49,862 nt of DNA from Candidatus Kaiserbacteria bacterium (lineage in GTDB: Bacteria > Patescibacteriota > Minisyncoccia > Phycocordibacterales > Phycocordibacteraceae): contig JARIGN010000034.1 of assembly GCA_029288835.1 (NCBI GenBank), positions 1-49,862 on the forward strand, read 5' to 3'. The translations under genes were made by a program, and so were the position numbers. Each line of letters begins with the position of its first letter. The first letter of the stretch is position 1. The notes below the pieces were generated by a model that was not told the origin of the DNA, did not search any database, and saw nothing but the letters and a program-made list of their open reading frames with translations. Below are positions 25,020-34,133 of this stretch, piece by piece.

Positions 25020-25110
25020 CGAAATCATACAAAATAAGCTCAAAAAGTGTGTAAGACTTGGCCTAGCGGCCCGGAGCGTACACTTTTTGAGCTTATTTTG
25101 TATGATTTCG
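25020..25110 (-). repeat. Long hairpin with conserved 27-nt core, copy 2
   Basis: A perfect 31-bp stem (25020-25050 with 25080-25110) surrounds the core at 25052-25078, read on the minus strand: CGCTCCG, GGCC-GCTA-GGCC, AAGTCTTA. The arms share no sequence with copies 1 and 3. It lies 13 bases upstream of the extended -10 box of the transglycosylase gene. Here it does not directly follow a protein-coding 3' end, which argues against a plain terminator role. Confidence 0.9.
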
Positions 25111-25122
25111 AGCACGTCCGCG

Positions 25123-25131
25123 TGGTATACT
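25123..25131 (+). promoter_or_regulatory. Extended -10 box of the transglycosylase gene
   Basis: TG-G-TATACT, followed by eight bases and ATG 25140. Consistent with a leaderless or near-leaderless message. The long core hairpin ends 12 bases upstream, covering the -35 position. Confidence 0.6.
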
Positions 25132-25139
25132 GATATTCC

Positions 25140-26567
25140 ATGCAGAAAGGGGGCTTCAGGTTCTTTTTTGCGCTACTCGTAACCGCAATCATAGGAGGAA
25201 CGGCGCTACTTGCCGGGCCCCGTTTTATGTACGCCCAGACGGCAGACACTTCCGCTTCAACCGACGTGTCCGCCCGACGTGCCGAGCTTCAGGCCCAACT
25301 GAACGCGCTCGACTCTCAGATTGCAGACACTCAAAGCACCCTTAATACGCTCCATTCCCAGCACACCTCGCTCCAAAACCAGATCGATACCCTCACCGCG
25401 CAGATTAAAAAGTCGCAGCTCCAGCTCCAGGCGACGCAGCTCCAGATCGAGGCGTTGAAGAGCAACATTGTCATCCAAAGCAACACCATCACCGAGCTCT
25501 CTGGCCAGCTCACTAACGAGCAGCAGACCTTGGCACAAATCATTCGTCAGACCAATCAGATTGATAATTATTCGCTCGTGGAAGTGGCGCTTTCTTCACA
25601 GGACATCTCAGGATTCTTTGCGGACCTTGATTCATTCAATGCCATAAACCAGGAGCTTAATGCTTCGTATCACCAAATAACTGATACCCGCTCCGCGACC
25701 GAAGACCAGAAGTCTGCCCTCGAAGACCAGCAGACCCAGGCTCAAAAGCTTGCGACCGAGCAGTCCCTCGAAGAGGCAGCCATCCAGAGCGAAGAAAGCC
25801 AAAAACAGGCACTCCTTACCCAGACCAAAGGACAGGAAGCTACCGAGCAGAAAATCTATAACGTGCAAAAGCAGTCCATCGCGCAGATCCAGGCAGAACT
25901 CTTCGCCCTTGCGGGTAGCTCTGGTTCAATCTCTCTGCCAACCGCTATCTCCCTTGCAAAAACTGCCGGAGCAGCGACCGGCGTGCAGCCAGCGCTCATT
26001 CTCGCCATTCTCAAGCAGGAGACTGACATAGGAAAAAATATCGGTACCGCGCATTACCAGGAAGCAATGAACCCGACGCGCGACGTGCCGGTCTTCCTCA
26101 CTATTGCGCAAACCATCGGCTTTGATCCAAACACCGTTAAGGTCTCTGCAGCGCCTTCCTATGGCTGGGGCGGTGCAATGGGCCCAGCCCAGTTCATTCC
26201 TTCCACCTGGGCCTGCTACGGTGGCTTCGTTAACAGCACGACTGGCGTCTGCGGCAAGGGGACAGACGGCACGTACGCAGGGCCTTGGGAATATAACGCC
26301 GCAAAAGATCGCATTGCGAAGCTCGCGGGCCATCCAAGCACCCCGTCAAACCCCTACAACAACCTCGACGCTTTCACCGCCACGGCGCTCCTCATGGCAG
26401 ACAATGGCGCCACCGCACAAACCTTTAGCGCTGACAGGGAAGCCGCGCTTCGCTACTTTGCCGGCTGGGGCAATGCCGACAATCCTGCCTATGCCTTTTA
26501 CGGAGACGACGTGATGGCCTTTGAAGCACAGTTTGAATCAGATATTCAGACCTTGGGCGGAAGTTAG
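25140..26567 (+). CDS. Coiled-coil lytic murein transglycosylase-like protein
   Basis: 475 residues. A signal or anchor segment (about 6-33, FFFALLVTAIIGGTALLAG) precedes a long coiled coil (about 45-265; repeated LQ-x-Q-x-x-x-L heptads), as in EnvC/CwlO-type hydrolase regulators. The C-terminus is a transglycosylase domain resembling the MltB/SLT group: ALILAILKQETDIGKNIGTAHY with probable catalytic Glu E294, then YGWGGAMGPAQFIPSTWACYGG, AKDRIAKLAG, FTATALLMADNGA and ALRYFAGW. It probably cleaves peptidoglycan glycan strands at a site set by the coiled coil, for division or for passage of surface structures. It sits between surface cassettes 1 and 2. Confidence 0.93.
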   Translation: MQKGGFRFFFALLVTAIIGGTALLAGPRFMYAQTADTSASTDVSARRAELQAQLNALDSQIADTQSTLNTLHSQHTSLQNQIDTLTAQIKKSQLQLQATQLQIEALKSNIVIQSNTITELSGQLTNEQQTLAQIIRQTNQIDNYSLVEVALSSQDISGFFADLDSFNAINQELNASYHQITDTRSATEDQKSALEDQQTQAQKLATEQSLEEAAIQSEESQKQALLTQTKGQEATEQKIYNVQKQSIAQIQAELFALAGSSGSISLPTAISLAKTAGAATGVQPALILAILKQETDIGKNIGTAHYQEAMNPTRDVPVFLTIAQTIGFDPNTVKVSAAPSYGWGGAMGPAQFIPSTWACYGGFVNSTTGVCGKGTDGTYAGPWEYNAAKDRIAKLAGHPSTPSNPYNNLDAFTATALLMADNGATAQTFSADREAALRYFAGWGNADNPAYAFYGDDVMAFEAQFESDIQTLGGS

Positions 26568-26607
26568 TGTTGTTCCCTGTCCCCACTGAATACGACTGTG
26601 CTTGGTT

Positions 26608-26613
26608 TATACT
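26608..26613 (+). promoter_or_regulatory. -10 box TATACT setting a GTG start for surface cassette 2
   Basis: TATACT is followed by AAAGAG and then GTG 26620. The ORF-track TTG at 26602 is upstream of the box and cannot be in the transcript, so the GTG is the likely start and the message leaderless. Confidence 0.55.
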
Positions 26614-26619
26614 AAAGAG

Positions 26620-27543
26620 GTGAATGGCATATCTCGGGAAAAGATTCTTGCCACAGGTGGCATAGGGTTGCTGGTACTCGTTATTCTTGCGGGTGGCATT
26701 TACTATTATTTCTTTTCACCTGAGGGAAGAAATGCAAACCACCTAAACGCCGAGCACGCCCGATTTTATGTTGTAGCGGGAGATAGGGTGCAATGGTATG
26801 AAATCCAAGGCACTACGGTGAATGCTGTACGAGGTCCTGCAGACTTTGATACGAGCTCGGTCGATGTTATCCAGGCTGCTCAGCCGATGAAGTCGGGGGA
26901 TACACCGATACTCGTGTTTAACCCGCCAAACATCATGCAGCTCGTGGCAATGCGGGGTACGCCGCCGCACTACTCGGTCTATCTCTCAAAAGACTGGCTG
27001 CCAAAGATTGGCGTTGCTGATGACGATTCTGGTGACGTGGTCTTTGCTGAGTATATAGCTACGAGTACCGCACAAAAGAGCCCTTCAAAGGGTCAGTGGA
27101 CGTTAGTGGGAACTACACTCGAAGAAACCATGCCAGCAGGAACAAATCTTGGTACCGGCTTTGATCCCGTCTTTATTCCTAAGAGCAATAGAAGCTTCCT
27201 TGCGATAGGTCCTGAAGGACTTGTACAAGTGGGTGCGGAGGGCGGTCGCTCTACGGTCGTAAATGCGCCAAATCCTGATCTGCCTGCCTCGGCTGTTGCA
27301 CCCGATGCACAAACGGCGCTTTTGTATCATGACCTTACCCAGCAATTTGACATATTCTCTCTCTCGACAATTCCTGGGACTAATACTATCCAAGCCACCT
27401 ATCGTTCCTCCCTCAAAACTCCTGCCCTTGCTACAGCCTTCCTGGATACCAGTACGTTCATCGTACAAGTAGACGCACATACCTTCGTGCTCTATGAAGT
27501 TACTGCCAAGGGGGCGATCAAAATTAAAACGCTCACGCTATGA
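26620..27543 (+). CDS. Membrane-anchored propeller-like protein, surface cassette 2 (partner A)
   Basis: 307 residues from GTG 26620 (NGISREKILATGG). One membrane helix (about 9-28, GIGLLVLVILAGGIYYYFF) and a beta-rich ectodomain with repeated short strands (ARFYVVAGDRVQWYEI, PILVFNPPNIMQLVAM, RSFLAIGPEGLVQVG, TALLYHDLTQQFDIFSL, TFIVQVDAHTFVLYEV), suggesting a propeller. Same gene position and architecture as 20992-21951 and 30960-31901 but more diverged, without their Y-DP-x-SHMV motif. Its stop overlaps the next start in ATGA, so the pair is translationally coupled. Confidence 0.82.
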   Translation: MNGISREKILATGGIGLLVLVILAGGIYYYFFSPEGRNANHLNAEHARFYVVAGDRVQWYEIQGTTVNAVRGPADFDTSSVDVIQAAQPMKSGDTPILVFNPPNIMQLVAMRGTPPHYSVYLSKDWLPKIGVADDDSGDVVFAEYIATSTAQKSPSKGQWTLVGTTLEETMPAGTNLGTGFDPVFIPKSNRSFLAIGPEGLVQVGAEGGRSTVVNAPNPDLPASAVAPDAQTALLYHDLTQQFDIFSLSTIPGTNTIQATYRSSLKTPALATAFLDTSTFIVQVDAHTFVLYEVTAKGAIKIKTLTL

Positions 27544-30500
27544 AATTCCCATACAATAATCTCCATTACCTATTCATTGTATTTATATGTCTATGGATGT
27601 GCATACCCTCTCCATCATATGCTATCGGTGTAGGATTTAATTCCTCCGGGTATACCTCGACCACAGGGGGGAGATGTTCCGGAACTGCTGCAGGCTATAG
27701 CGGTACATTTGATGGAAATCTTAACGATATTCCGACCTATCCTGCGGATTACTATGTACCTAATAAATACTGCATAACGGTTACTGATACCCCGTCCTGT
27801 ACAACGCAGCAAAGACAAAGCGGCACGTGGACCGATAACTACACGTACTATTTTTATAATGGAACGGGAGAGTCAATTAATACCGGCTACAGCTACCAGT
27901 GCACTGACTCAGAAAGCATTCCGTATGCAAAGAACAGCTGGTATGCATCGATTTACCCCACGCCCCAGGCGACCATTACCCTTAGTCCTACAAGCATTAA
28001 TGCAGGACAGACGGCAACACTTGGCTGGTCTACGTATCCAGGAAACTTCACCTCGTGTACGGGTACCAACTTCAGCACCGGTGGCGCGACCAGCGGCAGT
28101 GTTTCCGTTAGTCCTTCCCAAACGACCACCTATAGCATCAGCTGTACATACAGTGATGGAAATGGTTCGCATACCGCAACTGATAGTAAGACGCTAACGG
28201 TTGTACAGCAGCTCGGTGCTTCTACCGTGAGCTGCTCGGTAAACCAAACCACCGCGCAGCAAAATGCGCTCGTCACTTGGACGGCAAACGTCACTGCGGG
28301 TGCTGGTACGCCACCCTATTCCTATCTTTGGAATGGCGATGGGTTCTTGAGTGCAAAGCCAACCTCATCTTCACCCTCTGGAACCTATACCTCGGGAGGA
28401 AAGAAATATGGCATGGTAACTGTGAAAGACTCTTCAGCGAATTCCTCCAATACAACCTATACCTACTACGATAATGGTGGCTACCAGTGTACGGGGGCAA
28501 GGATTTCCGGTGCTGATAATCGAGACGTGAATGACTTTGGCACAGAGCAAGATGCCTATAAAGACGCAGTAGGGAATGCCTATGTTCCAGGTATGTGGAA
28601 TGGTGCGCCCGCTGATTTCTTTAATAATCCACAAAATTATTGCGTAAACGTGCAAGTTACACCGCAGTGCGGGAATCCCCAGCATTTTAACGGAGTATGT
28701 TATTACAATCTAGATGATTACCTTTATACCGGAAATACTTCCGCACCCTATACACCTTCATATTCTGAACAATACGACCAATTCGGTGCTGAAACAGTGT
28801 CGGCACAAACGACAACCTCTGGCCCCCAATCCACAACGCAGCAGTGTACTAATTACGTAACGATTAACAGTGCACCGAACCAGCCAACGCTCACGTGTCC
28901 TGCAACGGGAATTGTAAATCAGCCGGTAACCTTTACCGTACAAGGCACCGATCCCGATGGTGATCCTATTAAATATGGTATGGACTGGAATGGCGACGGC
29001 ACCGTGGATACCTGGTCACCTTCGTCGGGCACCGTATCAAGCGGTACGTCACAGTCACCCACTAAGACTTGGACCACGGCAGGAAGCTATATTGTCCAAG
29101 CCTTAGCACAGGACTCTAATGGCAACACGGGCACCTGGTCGAGCCAGTGCACGGTCGCCATCAATTCTGGTGCTCCGGTACTCACTGCAACTCTTCCGTA
29201 TACCTCTACAACCACCGTTGCGGGTGTTTCAGTCTCTCTTCCTGCAACAATTTATAACAATGGCTCGGGGGCTACCGGAAAATATTTTTACGATACCTAT
29301 TGGCTCTCAACGTCTCCAAGCATGAGCGGGAAGACGGATCCATTTACGTATCCTTCAGCTACGCATGGAATTCCCGGCTCCTTTGAGAGCGGTGAACCGG
29401 GTGGTTTTCCTGCAAATTATAACGAGACGATTGGCACCGGTGCGATTCCGGCAGTTACGTATAATTTCCCCTCAACAGGAACTTACTACCTCCAGGTCTG
29501 TGCTGACCAAGACCAGTATGGAAACAGCACAATTGTTACACCCGAAAGCAACAATTGCTCCGGCGTCGAGACTATTACCGTGGGGCCAGCAAGTCCTACT
29601 AATCTACAAGCTTCCTGTAATGCTGCAGGAAATTCAGTCAATTTAACGTGGTCACCTGGTACTGGAGACACGGGCGGATATATGGAACGCATCTATGATT
29701 CGCCGTATTCTCCCGCCGCAAGTTGTCCAGTAAACGGCACTCCTTGGCAACTCTATACCACGGATTATGCGACCTGTTATCCGAACCCAGACGTGCCACA
29801 GGCGTCAAATTCCATAACTAATTATTCAGTTACACCGGGTCAAACCTATACCTGGTGGATTCACGGTTGTGTCAGTGCAGGTAATTGTAGTACCCCAACA
29901 GTAAGTACCTTTACGTGCGCAGCCGTGCCGGACCTTGAAGCAAATACTCCGACCGCCACAAGCGGCACGCCTGGTGCCACCCAAACGCTTTCAGGAACGG
30001 TATTTAATTCTTCCTCAGCCAGCGCTTCGGCACCTTCCGGCTTCCATAACATCATCCAGGTGTGTGACAACACTTCCGGCACCTACTGTGGTGCGTATGA
30101 TTCAGTCAATGATACCGGCGCGTACCCAAGCTCCCTTGCTGTGGGTGCGACGAGCGCCGCGGTAAGCGCCAGCGTTTCAATTCCAACGAACGCGGGAACC
30201 TATTATTACCGCATCTGTGCGGATGAGACTGGCTCCGGTTCCAGCTTCAGCCATTCAAGCGCTACCGAAGGTGACACGACCAACAACTGCAGCGCGTGGT
30301 CCCAGCTCCAGGTCACCAGCCCAACCTGTATGGGATCACCAACCAGTGCTGCGATTGGCCAGACGGTCACCTGGACCGCCCCTTCACTTAGTGGTTCGCC
30401 AACCTATTCCTGGAGTGAAGTAGGCGGAAAGGGGACTGCTATCGGCGGAACCACTAACTCATCCTTTACTAATTACTACAGCCAAGGCGGTAGCTACACG

Positions 30501-30890
30501 GTGGCGCTTACGTATTCGTACGGCAGTCCATCGACCATTTTCTGCACCCCGGTTACCGTACCAAGTCCGGCAGTTACCCTCACCACTACGCCTGACCGCG
30601 TGACCAGCGGCACGCTTGAGAAAACGCTTTCCTTCAGCTGGACCTCCACGAGCCTCACGGATCCTTCTAATACGTGCTCACTTACCAGAAACGATGGTAC
30701 CACCATACCCGGTGCAACAGGGCTTTCGCCGACCGGTTCCTACAACGGCACCACCAATAACGACACGAACACCATCACAAAACAAACTATCTATACGATT
30801 ACCTGCTCGACCGGTACATCGGCACAGCCGGGCACCCCAGTAACTTCCACCTCAACAGTGAATATTGTGCCTTCCTTCACTAATTTCTAG
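27540..30890 (+). CDS. Secreted Cys-rich Ig/PKD/CARDB protein, surface cassette 2 (partner B)
   Basis: 1116 residues, the largest of the three paralogs. Signal peptide MKFPYNNLHYLFIVFICLWM to PSYA. An N-terminal unit (RCSGTAAGY, IPTYPADYYVPNKYCI) is shared with the 31914 protein, and a related unit recurs at about 325-410. Then come an Ig-like repeat (about 140-220), a PKD-like domain (about 455-545, GTDPDGDPIKYGMDWNGDGT), a CARDB-like domain (about 550-690), a fibronectin-like segment (about 695-785), and a second CARDB-like domain (about 790-920, GTYYYRICADETGSG). Ig-like repeats end in NIVPSFTNF. Cysteine pairs recur in each domain. Predicted extracellular adhesin or envelope layer protein. 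Confidence 0.87.
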   Translation: MKFPYNNLHYLFIVFICLWMCIPSPSYAIGVGFNSSGYTSTTGGRCSGTAAGYSGTFDGNLNDIPTYPADYYVPNKYCITVTDTPSCTTQQRQSGTWTDNYTYYFYNGTGESINTGYSYQCTDSESIPYAKNSWYASIYPTPQATITLSPTSINAGQTATLGWSTYPGNFTSCTGTNFSTGGATSGSVSVSPSQTTTYSISCTYSDGNGSHTATDSKTLTVVQQLGASTVSCSVNQTTAQQNALVTWTANVTAGAGTPPYSYLWNGDGFLSAKPTSSSPSGTYTSGGKKYGMVTVKDSSANSSNTTYTYYDNGGYQCTGARISGADNRDVNDFGTEQDAYKDAVGNAYVPGMWNGAPADFFNNPQNYCVNVQVTPQCGNPQHFNGVCYYNLDDYLYTGNTSAPYTPSYSEQYDQFGAETVSAQTTTSGPQSTTQQCTNYVTINSAPNQPTLTCPATGIVNQPVTFTVQGTDPDGDPIKYGMDWNGDGTVDTWSPSSGTVSSGTSQSPTKTWTTAGSYIVQALAQDSNGNTGTWSSQCTVAINSGAPVLTATLPYTSTTTVAGVSVSLPATIYNNGSGATGKYFYDTYWLSTSPSMSGKTDPFTYPSATHGIPGSFESGEPGGFPANYNETIGTGAIPAVTYNFPSTGTYYLQVCADQDQYGNSTIVTPESNNCSGVETITVGPASPTNLQASCNAAGNSVNLTWSPGTGDTGGYMERIYDSPYSPAASCPVNGTPWQLYTTDYATCYPNPDVPQASNSITNYSVTPGQTYTWWIHGCVSAGNCSTPTVSTFTCAAVPDLEANTPTATSGTPGATQTLSGTVFNSSSASASAPSGFHNIIQVCDNTSGTYCGAYDSVNDTGAYPSSLAVGATSAAVSASVSIPTNAGTYYYRICADETGSGSSFSHSSATEGDTTNNCSAWSQLQVTSPTCMGSPTSAAIGQTVTWTAPSLSGSPTYSWSEVGGKGTAIGGTTNSSFTNYYSQGGSYTVALTYSYGSPSTIFCTPVTVPSPAVTLTTTPDRVTSGTLEKTLSFSWTSTSLTDPSNTCSLTRNDGTTIPGATGLSPTGSYNGTTNNDTNTITKQTIYTITCSTGTSAQPGTPVTSTSTVNIVPSFTNF

Positions 30891-30943
30891 CGGTTTCGTT
30901 AGTCACAGTTTTCTGCACTTCATCTTCGTATAGAAAAAACGGG

Positions 30944-30952
30944 TGCTACTAT
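30944..30952 (+). promoter_or_regulatory. Extended -10 box of surface cassette 3
   Basis: TG-C-TACTAT, then seven bases (AGTTCCT) and ATG 30960. Same leaderless pattern as other genes here. Confidence 0.55.
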
Positions 30953-30959
30953 AGTTCCT

Positions 30960-31901
30960 ATGGTCCACGTATCAAAAATACGTTGGATAGTGGTTGTGAT
31001 CCTTGGGGTAGTGGTTCTGGGAGGAGGAGTATTTCTTTACGAGAAAATATTTACTAAAAGCTCTCACGTACCTGGCGCGAATTCCGCGCCCGCACAAGGA
31101 ATTGTGTTTGGATCACCGCTTTCTGGCACGCTCTACACCCTTACTTCTTCAGGGAACACCGCTCCTTACACACTTCCCGGAATCTCCACAGCCATTCAAG
31201 AAATAGTGGGGGACGCCACCACGAGCTATATCCTGGTTCCTGCTGCCGACGGCACAAACTCTAGCTTGGTGGCCTGGATTCATGCAGGCGCAAAGCCACT
31301 GCAGCAGATTGTCCCGACCAGCCCGAGTTTCAAGGCACACCTTTCGTATGATCCTGCTTCGCATATGGTCACGTATGCGGTAGTGACCGAAAAGCCGCTT
31401 GCTTTTCCCACGTCAAAGGTTGTCTTATACAATCCTTTCGCACGAACCGAGACGACACTTTTTGATGGTGCGCAGCCGTATCTTTTGCCCGGAGGACAGT
31501 ACGTGGTGTACCAAGCAAGTTCCTCTATAGAGCTCGCGGCAACGCAAAAAGGGAGCATACCGACCATGCTCATACAAGATGACCCGTTTCGGTCGGTCTT
31601 TGCGGTTGATCCAGCATCCGAAACGCTCGCGGTGTATATACCTCGTACGCACACCATCGATTATTACGACATCCACTTCAAGGATTCCATAAAATATCTT
31701 AAGTCTGAATCGATCCCAGATTCCTTAGTACCTACAGCAATCGCGTTTGAACACGGATCGGTCTATATTGCTGGCCCCCGCGATACGGCTTTTACCACGT
31801 CATTTTTTATGGAAGTAGGCCAAAAAACGTACACGACGATTACGAATCCAAAAAAGAATACCCAGCCGGAAGGATTGTTTATGATTGCGCCACAGAAATA
31901 A
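30960..31901 (+). CDS. Membrane-anchored propeller-like protein, surface cassette 3 (partner A)
   Basis: 313 residues. N-terminal membrane helix (about 9-29, WIVVVILGVVVLGGGVFLY) after a basic start, then an ectodomain collinear with 20992-21951: SPLSGTLYTLTS, VGDATTSYILVPAADGT, AHLSYDPASHMVTYAVV, LLPGGQYVVYQASS, DYYDIHFKDSIKYLKSESI, YIAGPRDTAF. The conserved DP-x-SHMV and KYL-x-SES motifs define this family. No enzymatic motif recognised. The partner secreted gene starts 12 bases downstream after an AAAAAGAGAA ribosome-binding-like stretch. Confidence 0.85.
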   Translation: MVHVSKIRWIVVVILGVVVLGGGVFLYEKIFTKSSHVPGANSAPAQGIVFGSPLSGTLYTLTSSGNTAPYTLPGISTAIQEIVGDATTSYILVPAADGTNSSLVAWIHAGAKPLQQIVPTSPSFKAHLSYDPASHMVTYAVVTEKPLAFPTSKVVLYNPFARTETTLFDGAQPYLLPGGQYVVYQASSSIELAATQKGSIPTMLIQDDPFRSVFAVDPASETLAVYIPRTHTIDYYDIHFKDSIKYLKSESIPDSLVPTAIAFEHGSVYIAGPRDTAFTTSFFMEVGQKTYTTITNPKKNTQPEGLFMIAPQK

Positions 31902-31913
31902 AAAGAGAACTCT

Positions 31914-34082
31914 ATGAAAACAACTTTGCAAAAACTTTTCTCTTCCTCACAAGCACTCTTCGCCCTCGCCCTCTTTGCCCTTGTGCCTTTCAGCGCCCTT
32001 GCGATGAATACAACAGGGTGGGTGCAATACAACAATGACATATGTGGGGGCACGTCCGCTGGGTATTTCTATGCTGTCAATCCGGTTGCAACCTTTTCCC
32101 AAATTCCCACCTCAAATCTTCCGGCAGACTACACGACGCCTGGCAAGTACTGTATTGATGAAACGACGTGTATGCTTGGCCAAGGATCTCTCGAGGATTG
32201 TTTTTATGTAGATAATGGGACTTCGCTAGTTTCAAATTCTTCTTATACCTCAATCATCCTGCCGGCAGGATCAGCTCCCACGGTCACGCTGACCGCCTCT
32301 CCTCCATCAATCGTCGCGCAAAATGGTTCGTCCAACCTTGCCTGGACGACCGGAAATAGTCCAACTTCCTGCACTATAAATAATGGCGTGGGGACTGTTT
32401 CTACTGCGGGTGGAAATACTTCGGTAAGTCCAAGCACAAGCACCACTTACACAATCACGTGTACTAATGCGTATGGAAGCGCGAATGCCTCGGCAACGGT
32501 CACGGTAACACAGCCACCAAACCCCACTGACAGCATCACGGTGAATGGTTCCTCAAGTGTAACGATAACCGCGGGGAATTCCGTAACGGTGGCCTGGGGT
32601 GCAACAAACGCCACAAGCTGCAGTATTAATAATGGCATTGGTTCGGTCTCAGCCTCGGGAGGTTCGGTAACCCAATATCCTTCTTCAAGCATGACCTACA
32701 CCATTACCTGCAGTGGATTGACTGGTACGACTGCCGCTACGGCGAGCGCGAGCGTCACGGTCACGCCTGTTCCCGCGGACATGTATGCGTCCTTTACGGC
32801 CGCTGAGCAAAATCTCACCGCAACAGCAGGACAGCCCGTTTCCGTGCAGGCGACGGTAGGGAATAATAGTAGTACCGCTACGGGAGTTCCGGTTAACACC
32901 ACCTTTTGGTTCAACAGTTCTCAAAGTACCAGCGGTGCCTCGTATAAAATCTTCTCAAGCTGCCAGCCTTCAGGATGTCCCGGGAACTGGAGTGAGACCG
33001 AAGGTACGAACCTCGACTCTACCTTCACCTATACTTTTAATACGCCTGGAACCTACTATTACGAAGTGTGTGCCGATGAAGACCAAAACGGCAGCTATAC
33101 CGTAACCGACTCTAATACGGCAAACAACTGCTCCGGATGGGGAACAATAACCGTACAGGCTGCACCCGACCTCACCGCAACAACGCCTTCGCCATTTTCT
33201 GATTATATCGATAGCGTGCATTCATTCACCGATACTATTTCGAACCTTTCTCTTACCAGTAGTGCTACGAGTGGATTCCACAGCATCATGCAGTTATGTG
33301 ACTACACAAACAGTACCTATTGCGGAACCTATGATCTGGTAACCGATACCGGAGCCTATGGCAGTACCATCCCTCCTAACAGTAGCGGCTCGGTTACTGC
33401 GTCAGGTATCAGCGACCCGCATACTGCAGGTACCTATTACTATCGTTTCTGTGCAAATGAGTATGCGACGTCCGGCTCAAGCTTTGCTCAATCAAGCGAA
33501 ACGGAGACTGACTATAGTAATAACTGCAGCGGTTGGGCTCAGTTTACAGATAATGCGCCGTATGTCGTATGCTCAATCACTTCGCCAAGTGGCACGATAT
33601 ATCCAGGTACCCCTATTTCCTATGCTGGTTCAGAATATGGTTTTGCACACTATGCAACCTTAACCTGGGATGGAGGCGCTACAGGATCCACCTATTCAAA
33701 CAGTTATAGCTCCCCGGGACTTTATACAGTGCAGCTCGTCGGAAGCTATGGAGGCGGCATAGAAAGCGCAACCACAACGTGCTCGGTAACGGTTTCCTCT
33801 CCGAATGTGACCTTAGCGGCTAGTCCGGACCGCGTGGCAAAGAACACCACAGGAGTAGGGCTCACCTGGACTTCGGGTGGCCTCACCGACCCGAATGACC
33901 GCTGTGTGCTTTCGAGAGGGGACATAGGGACCGTCGACAGTACCCAAAGTACCTCAACCACCTATATTGATCCGAATGCCATCCTTTCACAAACGCTTTA
34001 TACGATAGCTTGTGGGAATGGGGTCTCAAGCAGTACTGCTTCCACGACCGTAAATATCATTCCGGGGTACTCAAACTTCTAA
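31914..34082 (+). CDS. Secreted Cys-containing Ig/CARDB protein, surface cassette 3 (partner B)
   Basis: 722 residues. Signal peptide about 1-29 (LFALALFALVPFSALA). The N-terminal unit ICGGTSAGY...IPTSNLPADYTTPGKYCI matches the 27540 protein. Two Ig-like repeats of the TLTASPPSIVAQNGSSNLAW...TSCTI...TYTITC type (about 115-290) follow, then two CARDB-like domains (about 290-420 and 420-545) containing GTYYYEVCADEDQNG and GTYYYRFCANEYA. A PKD-like stretch and a last Ig-like domain end in NIIPGYSNF. Both architecture and terminal motif match the other two partner B proteins. Likely extracellular and disulfide-stabilised. Confidence 0.87.
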   Translation: MKTTLQKLFSSSQALFALALFALVPFSALAMNTTGWVQYNNDICGGTSAGYFYAVNPVATFSQIPTSNLPADYTTPGKYCIDETTCMLGQGSLEDCFYVDNGTSLVSNSSYTSIILPAGSAPTVTLTASPPSIVAQNGSSNLAWTTGNSPTSCTINNGVGTVSTAGGNTSVSPSTSTTYTITCTNAYGSANASATVTVTQPPNPTDSITVNGSSSVTITAGNSVTVAWGATNATSCSINNGIGSVSASGGSVTQYPSSSMTYTITCSGLTGTTAATASASVTVTPVPADMYASFTAAEQNLTATAGQPVSVQATVGNNSSTATGVPVNTTFWFNSSQSTSGASYKIFSSCQPSGCPGNWSETEGTNLDSTFTYTFNTPGTYYYEVCADEDQNGSYTVTDSNTANNCSGWGTITVQAAPDLTATTPSPFSDYIDSVHSFTDTISNLSLTSSATSGFHSIMQLCDYTNSTYCGTYDLVTDTGAYGSTIPPNSSGSVTASGISDPHTAGTYYYRFCANEYATSGSSFAQSSETETDYSNNCSGWAQFTDNAPYVVCSITSPSGTIYPGTPISYAGSEYGFAHYATLTWDGGATGSTYSNSYSSPGLYTVQLVGSYGGGIESATTTCSVTVSSPNVTLAASPDRVAKNTTGVGLTWTSGGLTDPNDRCVLSRGDIGTVDSTQSTSTTYIDPNAILSQTLYTIACGNGVSSSTASTTVNIIPGYSNF

Positions 34083-34104
34083 AGTTGCCTGATTTGGCGG
34101 CATT

Positions 34105-34113
34105 TGGTATAGT
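34105..34113 (+). promoter_or_regulatory. Extended -10 box of rpmE
   Basis: TG-G-TATAGT, followed by a 20-nt leader containing AAGGAA about five bases before the ATG. Unlike many neighbours this gene has a normal leader and ribosome binding site. Confidence 0.6.
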
Positions 34114-34133
34114 CCTAGCACACTCTAAGGAAC

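Noticed and set aside
24591-25140. tmRNA, RNase P RNA or a known self-cleaving ribozyme (twister, twister-sister) in the 540-bp gap
   Set aside because: No tag-peptide reading frame ending in Ala-Ala-stop, no tmRNA 5' motif and no RNase P core. The 27-nt core shares only short strings with twister-sister and lacks its arrangement.
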